The position numbers and the translations under genes were made by a program. 64,000 bases of DNA, taken from Noviluteimonas sp052115395 (GTDB lineage: Bacteria; Pseudomonadota; Gammaproteobacteria; Xanthomonadales; Xanthomonadaceae). The first letter of the stretch is position 1, and every line of letters begins with the position of its first letter. The stretch lies in NCBI GenBank assembly GCA_052115395.1, contig JBFRGO010000002.1; one strand, given 5' to 3'. The notes under the pieces are model-generated. The model was not told where the DNA came from. It searched no databases and was given only the letters and a program-made list of their open reading frames with translations. This document shows, one piece after another, positions 41,801 to 51,743 of this stretch.

Positions 41801-43782
41801 TGCGTGCCCTTTGGTTGCTCGCCTTGCTCAGCGCGTCCGCGCAGGCGCAGGCGCCGTTCACGGCCGATGATCTGGCGAAGTTGGTCGATCTCACCGAGCC
41901 GGCGTTTTCGCCGGATGGCCGGACGATCGTCTACACCGCGACCGCCGCGAACCTCGCCGAGGACGTGAGTCAATCCGATCTGTGGCGCGTCGATTACGCC
42001 AGCGGCAAACGCACGCGCCTCACCGACACGCCGAAGAAAGACGAGTCGCGCCCGCAGTGGACGCCCGATGGCAAGTCGATCGTGTTCCTCTCCGACCGCG
42101 GCGACGAAGAGGCGAAGACGCAGGTCTGGTGGATGCCGGCCAAGGGGGGCGAAGCCAAACGCCTCACCAGATTCGGCGAAGACATCAGCGACTTCGTTCT
42201 CTCGCCCGACGGCAAGCGCATCGCCTTCATCGGCCGCGATCCCGAACGCCGCTTCGGCGCGAAGGCACCCAAGCAACCGCCGCCGATCGTCACCGAGCGT
42301 TATCAGTTGCGCGAGGATGGCGTCGGCTATCTCACCGCGCGGCGCGCACACCTCTACGTGCTCGACATCGCGACCGGCAAGACCGAGCTGCTCACCCCCG
42401 GCGCGCATGACGAACAACTGCCCGCGTGGTCGCCGGACGGGAAGTGGCTGGCCTATGTCACCAGGCGCGGCGTCGACCCGGATCGGCACCTGAACTACGA
42501 CATCTGGCTTGTCGAACCGAAGGCCGGCGCAAAGGAACGACAGCTCACGACCTTCACCGGCTCCGACCTGGATCCGTATTGGGAAACGCGCCCGACCTGG
42601 AGCCCGGACAGCACGCGTATCGCCTACCTGCGCAGCGGCGAAGACAAGTGGATCTACTACACGCCGTGGCAGTTGGCGATCGTCGATGTCGCGTCGGGCT
42701 CCGAGTCGATCCCCGCACCGATCGATCGCTGCTTCACCAAGCCGCGCTGGTCGGCCGATGGAAAAAGCGTCTACGCACTCGTCGAACAGCCCCTCGTGAC
42801 GCATCTGTCGCGCATCGACCTGGCCAGCGGCGCAGTCACGCCGCTGACGACCGGCCCGCGTTTCGATTACGACCTCGACGTCTCGCGCGACGGGCGCATC
42901 GTCGTCCTGGGCGGCGGCGACCTGCACCCCTACGACATCGCCGCGGTGGAACCGACGGGCCTGCGCACGCTCGCCGACCACAACAGCTTCCTCGAACAAC
43001 GCCAGCTCGCACCGGTCGAGGAACTGCACTATCGCAACGACGGCGTGGAACTCGACGGACTGCTCGTCAAACCGATCGGTTACGTCGAAGGCCATCGTTA
43101 CCCGACCATCGTGCGCCTGCACGGCGGCCCGGTGTATCAGTTCAGCCACGAATTCATGGCCGACTGGCAGGCCTACGCGGCGCGCGGCTTTGCGGTGGTC
43201 GCGCTGAATCCGCGCGGCGGCTCCGGCCGCGGCTTCGACTTCGCCAAGGCGATCTATGCCGATTGGGGCAATGTCGATGCGAGCGACGTGCTGGCGGGCG
43301 TCGACCATGTCGTCGCGATGGGCATCGCCGATCCGGAGCGCCTGGGCGTCGGTGGGTGGAGCTATGGCGCGATCCTCACCAACGCCGTCATCGCGCGCGA
43401 CCAACGCTTCAAGGCCGCCATCAGCGGCGCCGGCGCCTCGAACATGTACGGCATGTTCGGGCACGACCAATACATCCGCGAATACACGCTGGAACTCGGC
43501 ACGCCGTGGGACAACCGCGAGGTCTACGACCGCGCCAGCTTCCCCTTCCTGCACAGCGACCGGATCACGACGCCGACGCTCTTCCAGTGCGGCGAAGCCG
43601 ACGCGAACGTGCCGTGCCTGGGCGCCGAGCAGATGTACCAGGCGCTGCGCTCGCGCGACGTGCCCACGCAGTTGGTGGTCTATCCGGGGCAAACCCATGG
43701 CCTCACTGTTCCCAGCTACCTCCGTGACCGCATGATGCGGAACCTGGGGTGGTACACACGGTTCTTGAAGGGAGGGGAGTGA
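41800..43782 (+). CDS. Exported S9 family serine peptidase (prolyl oligopeptidase-like)
   Basis: 660 residues. Signal peptide 1-17 (ending AQAQ). An N-terminal propeller (about 25-380) is followed by an alpha/beta-hydrolase domain with nucleophile Ser in GVGGWSYGAILTN (about residue 525), charge-relay Asp in CGEADANVPC (about 605) and His in YPGQTHGLTVP (about 637). S9 enzymes release dipeptides or cleave after proline or acyl groups. It is the second of four consecutive exported hydrolases; start and stop both overlap neighbours. Confidence 0.9.
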   Translation: MRALWLLALLSASAQAQAPFTADDLAKLVDLTEPAFSPDGRTIVYTATAANLAEDVSQSDLWRVDYASGKRTRLTDTPKKDESRPQWTPDGKSIVFLSDRGDEEAKTQVWWMPAKGGEAKRLTRFGEDISDFVLSPDGKRIAFIGRDPERRFGAKAPKQPPPIVTERYQLREDGVGYLTARRAHLYVLDIATGKTELLTPGAHDEQLPAWSPDGKWLAYVTRRGVDPDRHLNYDIWLVEPKAGAKERQLTTFTGSDLDPYWETRPTWSPDSTRIAYLRSGEDKWIYYTPWQLAIVDVASGSESIPAPIDRCFTKPRWSADGKSVYALVEQPLVTHLSRIDLASGAVTPLTTGPRFDYDLDVSRDGRIVVLGGGDLHPYDIAAVEPTGLRTLADHNSFLEQRQLAPVEELHYRNDGVELDGLLVKPIGYVEGHRYPTIVRLHGGPVYQFSHEFMADWQAYAARGFAVVALNPRGGSGRGFDFAKAIYADWGNVDASDVLAGVDHVVAMGIADPERLGVGGWSYGAILTNAVIARDQRFKAAISGAGASNMYGMFGHDQYIREYTLELGTPWDNREVYDRASFPFLHSDRITTPTLFQCGEADANVPCLGAEQMYQALRSRDVPTQLVVYPGQTHGLTVPSYLRDRMMRNLGWYTRFLKGGE

Positions 43783-44963
43783 TGCGCTCGGGAGTCGTGT
43801 TGGCGCTGGCCTTGTCCGCGTCGCTGTCCGCGTTCGCCGCCGAACCACGCGCGCGTGCGCTGGGCGTGCCTTTCGAGGGCACGCCCGGCACGCTCGATGC
43901 GATCACCGACGTCGCGGGCGTCACCGTGGGACAGGTCACCCTGATCGACGATCTGCCCGACGGCCACAAGGTGCGCACCGGCGTCACGGCGATCCTGCCG
44001 CGCGGTCGCGCGACCTTCGATACCTGGGTCTTCGGCGGCTGGTTCGCGCTCAACGGCAACGGCGAGATGACCGGCACCACGTGGATCACCGAATCGGGCC
44101 AGCTCGAAGGGCCGGTGGTGCTGACCAACACGCACAGCGTCGGCGTCGTGCGCGATGCGGTGATCGCCGAGCGCGTGAACGCCGGCGGCGCCGATGCCAG
44201 CGGTTACTGGTGGTCGCTGCCGGTCGTCGCCGAAACCTGGGATGGCCACCTCAACGACATCAACGGATTCCACGTGAAGCCCGAGCACGTCGCGCAGGCC
44301 TTGCGCGATGCGAAGGGTGGCCCTGTCGCCGAAGGCAACGTCGGCGGCGGCACCGGCATGATCTGCCACGAATTCAAATGCGGCATCGGCACTGCGTCGC
44401 GCCGCGTCACCGAAGGGAAGGGCGCCTACACCGTCGGCGTGCTGGTGCAGGCGAATTACGGCGTGCGCGATCCCCTGCGCATCGCCGGCGTGCCCGTCGG
44501 CCAACACCTGCGCAACGATCGCGTCTATACGGATCCGGCGCTTGCGGTGGAAGGGCGCGCCGTGCCGGGTGGCGATACCGGTTCGATCATCGTCGTGATC
44601 GCCACCGACGCGCCCTTGCTGCCGCATCAACTCGACCGCATCGCCAAGCGCGCCAGCCTGGGGCTCGGGCGCATGGGCAGCTACGCGGGCAACGGCTCGG
44701 GCGACATCTTCGTCGCCTTCTCCACGGCCAATGCCGCAGCCGCCGCGGGCAAGGAAATGAACGACGCGCAGTTCATCGGCAACGACCATCTCGACGGCTT
44801 GTTCGAAGCCACCGTGCAGGCGACCGAAGAAGCGATCGTGAACGCGATGGTCGCCGCGCGCGACATGCGCGGCGAAGGGGGGCGGTACGCCAAGGCCATC
44901 GACCACGACGCCCTGGTGCGCTTGCTCAAGCAGTACAACCGTTACCACCCGGAATCCAAATGA
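43782..44963 (+). CDS. Exported P1 (S58, DmpA-like) aminopeptidase
   Basis: 393 residues. Signal peptide 1-20 (ending AFAA). Self-cleaving N-terminal-nucleophile fold: the processing site is the Gly-Ser bond in GGDTGSIIVVIATDAPL (about residue 268), with LTNTHSVGVVRDAVI and NVGGGTGMICHEFKCGIG completing the active site. DmpA/BapA relatives hydrolyse N-terminal amino acids, including beta- and D-amino acids. This makes an unusual or non-alpha peptide a plausible substrate of the locus. Overlaps both neighbours. Confidence 0.88.
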   Translation: MRSGVVLALALSASLSAFAAEPRARALGVPFEGTPGTLDAITDVAGVTVGQVTLIDDLPDGHKVRTGVTAILPRGRATFDTWVFGGWFALNGNGEMTGTTWITESGQLEGPVVLTNTHSVGVVRDAVIAERVNAGGADASGYWWSLPVVAETWDGHLNDINGFHVKPEHVAQALRDAKGGPVAEGNVGGGTGMICHEFKCGIGTASRRVTEGKGAYTVGVLVQANYGVRDPLRIAGVPVGQHLRNDRVYTDPALAVEGRAVPGGDTGSIIVVIATDAPLLPHQLDRIAKRASLGLGRMGSYAGNGSGDIFVAFSTANAAAAAGKEMNDAQFIGNDHLDGLFEATVQATEEAIVNAMVAARDMRGEGGRYAKAIDHDALVRLLKQYNRYHPESK

Positions 44964-46291
44964 CCCCGAGCAAGCTGTCCGCCGCGCTGCTGCTGGCGCT
45001 CACCGCTGCGCCCGCATGCGCGCAAACCCTGGTCGTGCACGCCGGCCGCATGGTCGATGTCGATCGCGGTGAAGTACTCGCCGATCGCGCGATCACGATC
45101 GACAAGGGTCGCGTCGTGCGGGTCGAGCCCTGGAACGATTCACTCGCGAAGAACGCGAAGGTCGTCGACTGGACGCGCTACACCGTGCTGCCCGGGTTGA
45201 TGGACATGCACACGCATCTGTCGGACGAGGCGCAGTCCGCCGACCCCGGCGCGCCGCTGAAGAGCAATCCCGCGCGCGATGCGTTCATCGGTGCGAAGAA
45301 TGCGTGGGACACCGTGCGCGCGGGCTTCACCACCGTGCGCGACGTGGGCACCTATCGCGGCCTGTCCGACGTGCAGCTGCGCAACGCCATCAACGCAGGC
45401 CTCATTCCCGGGCCGCGCATGTATGTCGCCGGTGGCTACATCACCGTGACCGGCGGCGGTGGCGAGATCACCGGATTGCCGAAAGGCACCGTGGTGCCGC
45501 CTGAATTCCGCATCGGCGTGGCGGACAACGCACAGCAGGTGCGCCAGAAGGTGGACTTCCTGTTCGACCACGATGTCGACTTCATCAAGGTCATCGCCAC
45601 CGGTGCGGTGCTCGCCGAAGGCACGGAGCCCGGCCATTCCGAGTACACCGAAGCAGAAATCCACGCCGCGGTGGAAGAAGCGCAGAAGCACCACAGCTTC
45701 GTCGCCGCGCACGCGCACGGCGCCGAAGGCATCAAGCGCGCGACGCGTGCGGGCGCACGTTCGATCGAGCACGGTTCGCTGATGAACGACGAAGCGATCG
45801 CGTTGATGAAGCAGCACGGCACCTGGCTGGTGGCCGACATCTACAACGGCGATTTCATCGACACCGTCGGCCGCGCGCAGGGCTGGTCGAAGGACACGCT
45901 GCGCAAGAACACCGAGACCACGCAGACGCAGCGCGACGGCTTCCGCAAGGCCGTGGCCGCGGGCGTCAACATCGCCTTCGGCACCGACAGCGGCGTCTAC
46001 CCGCATGGCGACAACGCGCGCCAGTTCGCCTACATGGTCCGCTACGGCATGACGCCGATGCAGGCGATCCAGTCGGCGACCATCCAGTCCGCGCGCCTGC
46101 TCGGGCGCGAAGGGGAGCTGGGCTCGATCGCGCCGGGCAAGTTCGCCGACCTGGTCGCGGTGGAGGGCGACCCGATCGTCGACATCGACGTGCTCCGCCA
46201 CGTACGCTCGGTGATCAAGAGTGGGGAACGGGTCTGCGACGGCCCCGATGAATGTGGTCCGCCGAACCCGGAGCATCGCAATGGCAAGTGA
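44960..46291 (+). CDS. Exported metal-dependent amidohydrolase
   Basis: 443 residues. Signal peptide 1-22 (ending PACAQ). Metal ligands: MDMHTHL (about 80), a bridging Lys in VDFIKVIATG, His in VAAHAHG and RSIEHGSL, and Asp in AFGTDSGVYPHG. This is the imidazolonepropionase/Xaa-Pro dipeptidase-like clade of amidohydrolases, acting on amides or cyclic imides. It is the fourth exported hydrolase of the operon. Its last 11 nt overlap the permease gene. Confidence 0.87.
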   Translation: MTPSKLSAALLLALTAAPACAQTLVVHAGRMVDVDRGEVLADRAITIDKGRVVRVEPWNDSLAKNAKVVDWTRYTVLPGLMDMHTHLSDEAQSADPGAPLKSNPARDAFIGAKNAWDTVRAGFTTVRDVGTYRGLSDVQLRNAINAGLIPGPRMYVAGGYITVTGGGGEITGLPKGTVVPPEFRIGVADNAQQVRQKVDFLFDHDVDFIKVIATGAVLAEGTEPGHSEYTEAEIHAAVEEAQKHHSFVAAHAHGAEGIKRATRAGARSIEHGSLMNDEAIALMKQHGTWLVADIYNGDFIDTVGRAQGWSKDTLRKNTETTQTQRDGFRKAVAAGVNIAFGTDSGVYPHGDNARQFAYMVRYGMTPMQAIQSATIQSARLLGREGELGSIAPGKFADLVAVEGDPIVDIDVLRHVRSVIKSGERVCDGPDECGPPNPEHRNGK

Positions 46292-47612
46292 TCGTGCGAG
46301 TGATAGCGGGGACGACGGCCAGCGCAAGCTCGGCTTCTGGATGTGCACCGCGCTGGTGGTGGGCAACACCATCGGCATCGGGATCTTCCTGTTGCCCGCC
46401 TCGCTGGCACCCTTCGGCTTCAACGCGACGATCGGCTGGCTGGTCACGGTCCTGGGCTGCGTGGCGCTGGCGAATGTCTTCGCGCGGCTTGCGCGCCTGA
46501 TGCCCAACGCCGACGGGCCGTATGGCTTCATCCGCGCCACGCTCGGCGACATTCCCGCATTCATCGCGATGTGGTGCTACTGGGTGTCGCTGTGGATCAC
46601 CAATGCGGCGATCGCCACGGGCGTGGTGGGGTATCTGGGCGCGGTGTTTCCGTCCGTGGCCACGATGCAGCCGGCGCTGGTCGCGCTCGCATTGTTGTGG
46701 ACCTTCGTGATCATCAATCTGTTCGGCGTGCGCACCGGCGGCCGCGTGCAGGTGGTGACCACCGCGCTGAAACTGTTGCCGATGGTCGCCGTCGCACTGC
46801 TCGGCGGCTGGCTGCTGCTGACCGCGCCCGGCGCGTATACCGCCCACCCGCCGACGGCGCCCGTGGACCTGGGCCACGTGGTGACGGCCTCGACGATCGC
46901 GCTGTTCGCGATGCTCGGCATTGAATCGGCGACGGTGCCGGCCTCGCGCGTCAAGGATCCGGGCCGCACGATTCCGCGCGCGACCATCGCCGGCACGCTG
47001 CTGACGGCGGTGGTTTACCTGATCGTGTCGACCGTGCCGATGATGCTCATTCCGCAAGCGGAGCTCGCGACCGCCAACGCGCCCTTCGCGCTGGTGATGG
47101 ACCGTTTCGCCGCGGCCGGCGTCGGTCGGTGGCTGGCGCTGTTCGTCGTGATCAGCGGCCTGGGCGCACTCAACGGGTGGACGCTGCTGGTCGGCGAACT
47201 CACGCGCGCGATGGCGCTTAATGGCGTGATGCCTGCGCCGCTGGCGCGCAACAATGCGCGCGGCGCGCCGGCGATCGCCTTGGTCGTGACCGGCTTGCTG
47301 GGCAGCGGCATGGTGCTGATGAGCTACAGCCGATCGCTGGTCGATGGTTTCACTTTCATCACCAACGTCGTGACCGCGGCCAACTTGCCGCTGTACCTGT
47401 GCGCGTCGCTGGCGCTGGCGGTGCTGTGGCGCCGCGGCGACCGCGCCGGGGTGCGCGGCATGCTGCCGGTCGCGGTGCTGGGGACGGCCTACGTGATCTT
47501 CGCCTTCGTCGGCCTGGGCCATGAGCCCTTCCAGCTGGGCCTGGTGCTGGCGGCGGCGGGCTTGCCGCTCTATGTCTTCATGCGCATTCGCCGCCCGGCG
47601 GCGGTGGCTTAA
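46281..47612 (+). CDS. APC-superfamily amino acid permease
   Basis: 443 residues with 12 predicted membrane helices. The APC signature in helix 1 is VVGNTIGIGIFLLPASLAPFG (in pieces), with the helix 6 region STIALFAMLGIESATVPASRVKDPGRTIPRA. It resembles arginine/agmatine or basic/amine antiporters of the AdiC/PotE group but lacks a clear specificity residue set. Coming directly after four periplasmic hydrolases, it is the obvious candidate for uptake of the released amino compound. Confidence 0.85.
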   Translation: MASDRASDSGDDGQRKLGFWMCTALVVGNTIGIGIFLLPASLAPFGFNATIGWLVTVLGCVALANVFARLARLMPNADGPYGFIRATLGDIPAFIAMWCYWVSLWITNAAIATGVVGYLGAVFPSVATMQPALVALALLWTFVIINLFGVRTGGRVQVVTTALKLLPMVAVALLGGWLLLTAPGAYTAHPPTAPVDLGHVVTASTIALFAMLGIESATVPASRVKDPGRTIPRATIAGTLLTAVVYLIVSTVPMMLIPQAELATANAPFALVMDRFAAAGVGRWLALFVVISGLGALNGWTLLVGELTRAMALNGVMPAPLARNNARGAPAIALVVTGLLGSGMVLMSYSRSLVDGFTFITNVVTAANLPLYLCASLALAVLWRRGDRAGVRGMLPVAVLGTAYVIFAFVGLGHEPFQLGLVLAAAGLPLYVFMRIRRPAAVA

Positions 47613-47621
47613 CATCGGGCC

Positions 47622-48944
47622 ATGACGCAACGATTCATCGCCGACAGCGAAGACAATCAGGCCCGCATGCAGCAGGCGGTGGCCGCGCAGGCGCGCGACC
47701 GCGACGCCGGGCTGATGCAGTACTTCTACCGCTCCGAGGTGGTGTACCAGCGCGAGCTCGACACCGTGTTCTTCAAAAGCTGGCTGTGGGCCGGCCATGT
47801 CAGCCAGATTCCGAATCCGGGCGACTTCTTCCTCTACGAGATCGGCGAGGAATCGGTGATCGTCGCGCGCGGCAACGACGGTGAAATCCGCGCGCTGGTC
47901 AATTCCTGCCGCCACCGTGGTTCGCGCGTGTGCGAACAACGGCAGGGCAATTGCCGCACCTTCGTCTGCCCCTACCACGGGTGGGTGTACGGCACCGACG
48001 GCGCCCTGCGCGGTGCGCGCCACATGGACGTGATGCCGGACTTCCGCAAGGAAGACCACGGCCTGAAGCAACTGCGCGTGGCCGAACGCTTCGGCCTGGT
48101 CTTCATCAATTTCGATCCCGACGCCTACGACTACAACGCCTGCCTGTCGCAACTCGACGCGCAGCTGGGACCGTACCGGCTGGACAAGGCGAAGATCGCG
48201 CATCGCGAGACCTATTCGGTCGATGCGAACTGGAAGATCGCGCTCGGCAATTACCTGGAGTGTTACCACTGCGAAACCGCGCACCGCGCGTATTCCAAGC
48301 TGCACACCTTCAAGGAGCGCGAGGAAGTGGTCGCGCCGATCAATCGCGCGATGTGGGAGCGCGCGGTGCGCGAAACCGGCGTGCCCGACATCGAGAAGGC
48401 CGTCTACCGCATGTTCCGCGAAGCGCCGGGCTTCGGCGCGTGCGTGTATACGAGCCGCTATGCGTTGTTCGACGGTTACCTGACCGGCAGCCGCGACGGC
48501 ACGCCGGTCGCGCCGCTGATGGGCGAATTCAAGGGCTACGACGGCGGCGCGGGCGATTACCAGCTCGGCCCGCTCACCTACATGCTCAACTACCCCGACC
48601 ACTGCATCCTGTTCCGCTACGTCCCCTTCGGGCGAAACAAGACGGACATGGAGATCGTGTGGTTCGTCGACGGCGACGCGGTCGAAGGCGTCGACTACGA
48701 CAAGGCCGCCCTGATCTGGCTGTGGGATGTCACGACCATCGAAGACAAGCGCATCATGCAGTTGAACGCCGCGGGCGTGAACTCGCGCTTCTTCGAGCCC
48801 GGTCCGCAACATCCCGAGTTCGAGGACACGCCCAAGCGCTTCGTCGACTGGTACCTGCATGCGCTCGCCGGCGACTTCAGCGTGGTGCCCCCGACGGTGC
48901 GCGCACATCGCACCAGTTCCTGCGAAATGACCGAACACCCCTGA
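47622..48944 (+). CDS. Rieske non-heme iron oxygenase alpha subunit, CntA/GbcA-like
   Basis: 440 residues. The Rieske 2Fe-2S ligands are Cys96 and His98 (CRHRGS) and Cys116 and His119 (CPYHGW). The mononuclear iron site is NYLECYHCETAH at 210-221 with His216 and His221. The bridging residue is Glu213, where ring-hydroxylating dioxygenases have Asp; a Glu here is known from the carnitine monooxygenase CntA. No reductase partner gene is adjacent. By family, an N-demethylation or C-N cleavage of a quaternary amine is likely. 9 bp after the permease gene. Confidence 0.87.
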   Translation: MTQRFIADSEDNQARMQQAVAAQARDRDAGLMQYFYRSEVVYQRELDTVFFKSWLWAGHVSQIPNPGDFFLYEIGEESVIVARGNDGEIRALVNSCRHRGSRVCEQRQGNCRTFVCPYHGWVYGTDGALRGARHMDVMPDFRKEDHGLKQLRVAERFGLVFINFDPDAYDYNACLSQLDAQLGPYRLDKAKIAHRETYSVDANWKIALGNYLECYHCETAHRAYSKLHTFKEREEVVAPINRAMWERAVRETGVPDIEKAVYRMFREAPGFGACVYTSRYALFDGYLTGSRDGTPVAPLMGEFKGYDGGAGDYQLGPLTYMLNYPDHCILFRYVPFGRNKTDMEIVWFVDGDAVEGVDYDKAALIWLWDVTTIEDKRIMQLNAAGVNSRFFEPGPQHPEFEDTPKRFVDWYLHALAGDFSVVPPTVRAHRTSSCEMTEHP

Positions 48945-48966
48945 TCTCCAGCGGATAACCCCTCCG

Positions 48967-50163
48967 ATGTTCCAGCTCAAACACACGCCCTTCCACGCGC
49001 GTACGTCGAAGCTCAGCCTGCCGCAGAACTGGCGGCGCTGGGCCGGCCACATCGTGGTGGGTTCCTACGACCTGCACGTCGAGCGGGAGTACTGGGCGAT
49101 CCGCGACGCGGTCGCGCTGATCGACGTCTCGCCGCTGATGAAGTACATGATCGAAGGCCCCGACGCCGCGCGCCTGCTCGACAAGCTCGTGCCCCGCGAC
49201 ATCGCGAAGATGGCGATCGGGCAGGTCGGCTACACCGGTTGGTGCGACGACGAAGGCAAGTTGCTCGACGACGGCACCATCTCGCGCCTGGGCGAAACCA
49301 CCTTCCGCCTGACCTCCGCCGAGCCGTCGCTGCGCTGGCTGTCGATGAACGCCGTCGGCCTGGATGTCACGGTGACCGAAGTCACCGAGAAGATGGGCGC
49401 GCTCAGCCTGCAGGGCCCGAAGGCGCGCACCGTGCTCAACCTGGTGTGCAAAAAGTCGCTCGACAAGCTCAAGTACTTCCGGGTGATGGAGAACACGCTC
49501 GCCGGGAAGAAGGTGACGATCTCGCGCACCGGTTACACCGGCGACCTCGGTTACGAAATCTGGATGGACACCGCCGACGCGCTCGATGTGTGGGACGCAT
49601 TGATGGAAGCGGGGCACAACTACGGCATCGTGCCGTGCGGCATCCTTGCGATGGACATGGCGCGCGTGGAGGCGGGCCTGTTCATGATCGATGTCGATTA
49701 CACCGCGGCCAACCATGCGTGGATCGAAGGGCAGAAGTCTTCGCCGCTGGAAATGGGCCTGGATTGGGCGGTGCACCTGGACAAGCCCGGTTACTTCGTC
49801 GGCCGCCGCGCGCTGGAACGCGAGCAGCGCGAAGGCTCGGCGTGGAAGCTGATGGGCTTCGAAGTGGATTGGGCCGGCATGGAACCCTTGTTCGCCGCCG
49901 TCGGTTTGCCGCCGCAGATTCCCGCGATGGCGGTGCGCGGCAGCCTGCCGGTGAAGCAGGGTGGCGTGCAGGTGGGTTACGCATCGACCAGCACCTGGTC
50001 GCCCGTGTTGAAGAAATACATCGCGCTCGTCCACCTGCAACGCCCGCATTACACGCCCGGCACGCCGCTGACGATGGAAGTCACCGTCGAGCACAAGCGC
50101 CTGCAGGCACCGGGCAAGGTGGTGAAGCTGCCGTTCTACGAGCCGGAGTGGAAAAAGAAATGA
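48967..50163 (+). CDS. GcvT-like aminomethyltransferase/demethylase
   Basis: 398 residues. Folate-binding GcvT fold: ALIDVSPLMKYMIEGPDAARLLDKL in pieces near residue 45, LSLQGPKARTVL, ISRTGYTGDLGYEIW near 180 and a C-terminal beta-barrel with GYASTSTWSPVLKKYIALV. It resembles the DMSP demethylase DmdA and dimethylglycine-oxidase folate domains, which move a methyl or methylene unit to tetrahydrofolate. In this operon it would take the one-carbon unit released from the substrate. 22 bp after the Rieske gene. Confidence 0.82.
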   Translation: MFQLKHTPFHARTSKLSLPQNWRRWAGHIVVGSYDLHVEREYWAIRDAVALIDVSPLMKYMIEGPDAARLLDKLVPRDIAKMAIGQVGYTGWCDDEGKLLDDGTISRLGETTFRLTSAEPSLRWLSMNAVGLDVTVTEVTEKMGALSLQGPKARTVLNLVCKKSLDKLKYFRVMENTLAGKKVTISRTGYTGDLGYEIWMDTADALDVWDALMEAGHNYGIVPCGILAMDMARVEAGLFMIDVDYTAANHAWIEGQKSSPLEMGLDWAVHLDKPGYFVGRRALEREQREGSAWKLMGFEVDWAGMEPLFAAVGLPPQIPAMAVRGSLPVKQGGVQVGYASTSTWSPVLKKYIALVHLQRPHYTPGTPLTMEVTVEHKRLQAPGKVVKLPFYEPEWKKK

Positions 50164-51743
50164 CGTCCAACCAGTACGACGCCATCGTCATCGGCGCCGG
50201 CCACAACGGCCTGATCGCGGCCGCGTACCTCGCGCGCGCGGGCAAGAAAGTCTGCGTGCTCGAACGACGCGAAGTGGTCGGCGGCGCGGCGGTCACCGCC
50301 GAACCCTTCCCCGGCTATCGCTTCAGCCAGTTCTCCTACGTCGTCAGCCTGCTGCGTCCGGAAATCATCCGCGACCTCGAGTTGCCGAAGCACGGCTTGA
50401 AGATCCTCCCGCTGCCGAGCACCGTGACGCCGATGGACAACGGCGATTACCTCGCCGCGTGGGACGACCACGACCTCACGCGCCAGGAGTTGTATCGCCA
50501 CTCGCCGCGCGATGCCGAAGCCTCCGACGAATACGGCCGCGTGATGGCGCGCGCGGCGAAGGCGATCAAGCCGATCCTCGGCCTGGTGCCGCCGGATCCT
50601 TCTTCGCTCAGCCCGCGCGACATGCTTGGCCTGCTGAAGGTCGGCCAATACGCGAAGAGCCTGTCGGAGAAGGAGCTCTACCAGATCGCCAAGCTGCTCA
50701 CGATGTCGGCGGCGGACCTGCTCAACGACTGGTTCGAGTTCGATCCGCTCAAGGGCACGAAGTCGGCGAGCGGCATCATCGGCACGTTCCTGGGCCCGCA
50801 TTCGCCGGGCACTGCGTACGTGTTGCTGCACCACTACATGGGCGAAATCGACGGTGCGTTCCGCGCCTGGGGGTTCGCGAAGAACGGCAACGGCGGCGTG
50901 TCTGCCGCGATCGCCAGTTCGGCGCGTGCGCTGGGCGTGGAAGTGCGCACCAACGCCTCGGTGCAGCAGGTCATCGTGCAGGGCGGCCGCGCCGCGGGCG
51001 TCGCGCTGGCCAACGGCGACGAGCTGCGCGCGAAAGTCGTCATCTCCGCGGCCGATCCGAAGCGCAGCTTCCTCCAATTCGTCGAACGCAAGCACCTGCC
51101 CGGCGAGTTCGTGCAGCAGATCGAAAACTTCCGCGTGCGCGGGTCGTCGGGCAAGGTCAATATCGCCTTGAGCGAGTTGCCCGACTTCACGTGCTTGCCG
51201 GGCGAGGGCCCGCTGCATCGCGGCGCGATTTCGATCAGCCCGAGCATGGAATACATCGAGCGCGCCTACGACGAGGCGAAGTACGGGCAGTTCGCGAAGA
51301 ACCCGTACATCGACATGATCATCCCGTCGATGATCGACCGCGACATGGCGCCGCCCGGACACCACGTGATGTCCTGCTTCGTCCAATACGCCCCCTACGA
51401 CATCGAAGGCGGCTGGGACGATGCCAAGCGCGAGGCCTTCGGCGAAACGGTGATCTCCACGATCGAGCGTTACGCGCCGAACATCCGCCGCGCCATCGTC
51501 GGCAAGCAGGTCATCACGCCGAAGGACATCGAGATGATCGCCGGCATCACCGGCGGCAACATCTTCCACGGCGAACTGCTGCTGCATCAATTGTTCTTCC
51601 TGCGCCCGGCGCCGCAATGGGCCGATTTCCGCACGCCGCTGCCGGGGTATTACTTCGGCGCCTCGGGCGCGCATCCGGGCGGTGGCGTCATGGGCGCGGC
51701 CGGCAAGCTGGCCGCACAGGAAGTGCTGAAGGACTGGAAGTGA
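50160..51743 (+). CDS. FAD-dependent oxidoreductase, phytoene-desaturase/PYROXD2-like (copy 1)
   Basis: 527 residues. FAD Rossmann motif DAIVIGAGHNGLIAAAYLARAG at 7-28 (in pieces) with the acidic strand end VLERRE, an interior GNGGVSAAI, and a C-terminal FAD segment YYFGASGAHPGGGVMGAAG. This is the NAD(P)/FAD amine-oxidase/phytoene-desaturase superfamily. It overlaps the GcvT gene by 4 nt and the second copy by 1 nt. Pairing with a GcvT protein suggests a C-N dehydrogenase, for example an N-methyl amine oxidation, rather than a carotenoid reaction. Confidence 0.82.
   Translation: MTSNQYDAIVIGAGHNGLIAAAYLARAGKKVCVLERREVVGGAAVTAEPFPGYRFSQFSYVVSLLRPEIIRDLELPKHGLKILPLPSTVTPMDNGDYLAAWDDHDLTRQELYRHSPRDAEASDEYGRVMARAAKAIKPILGLVPPDPSSLSPRDMLGLLKVGQYAKSLSEKELYQIAKLLTMSAADLLNDWFEFDPLKGTKSASGIIGTFLGPHSPGTAYVLLHHYMGEIDGAFRAWGFAKNGNGGVSAAIASSARALGVEVRTNASVQQVIVQGGRAAGVALANGDELRAKVVISAADPKRSFLQFVERKHLPGEFVQQIENFRVRGSSGKVNIALSELPDFTCLPGEGPLHRGAISISPSMEYIERAYDEAKYGQFAKNPYIDMIIPSMIDRDMAPPGHHVMSCFVQYAPYDIEGGWDDAKREAFGETVISTIERYAPNIRRAIVGKQVITPKDIEMIAGITGGNIFHGELLLHQLFFLRPAPQWADFRTPLPGYYFGASGAHPGGGVMGAAGKLAAQEVLKDWK

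Noticed and set aside
46215..49052. Long minus-strand open frame opposite the permease and Rieske genes
   Set aside because: Same shadow effect; the plus strand has clear motifs with intact active sites.
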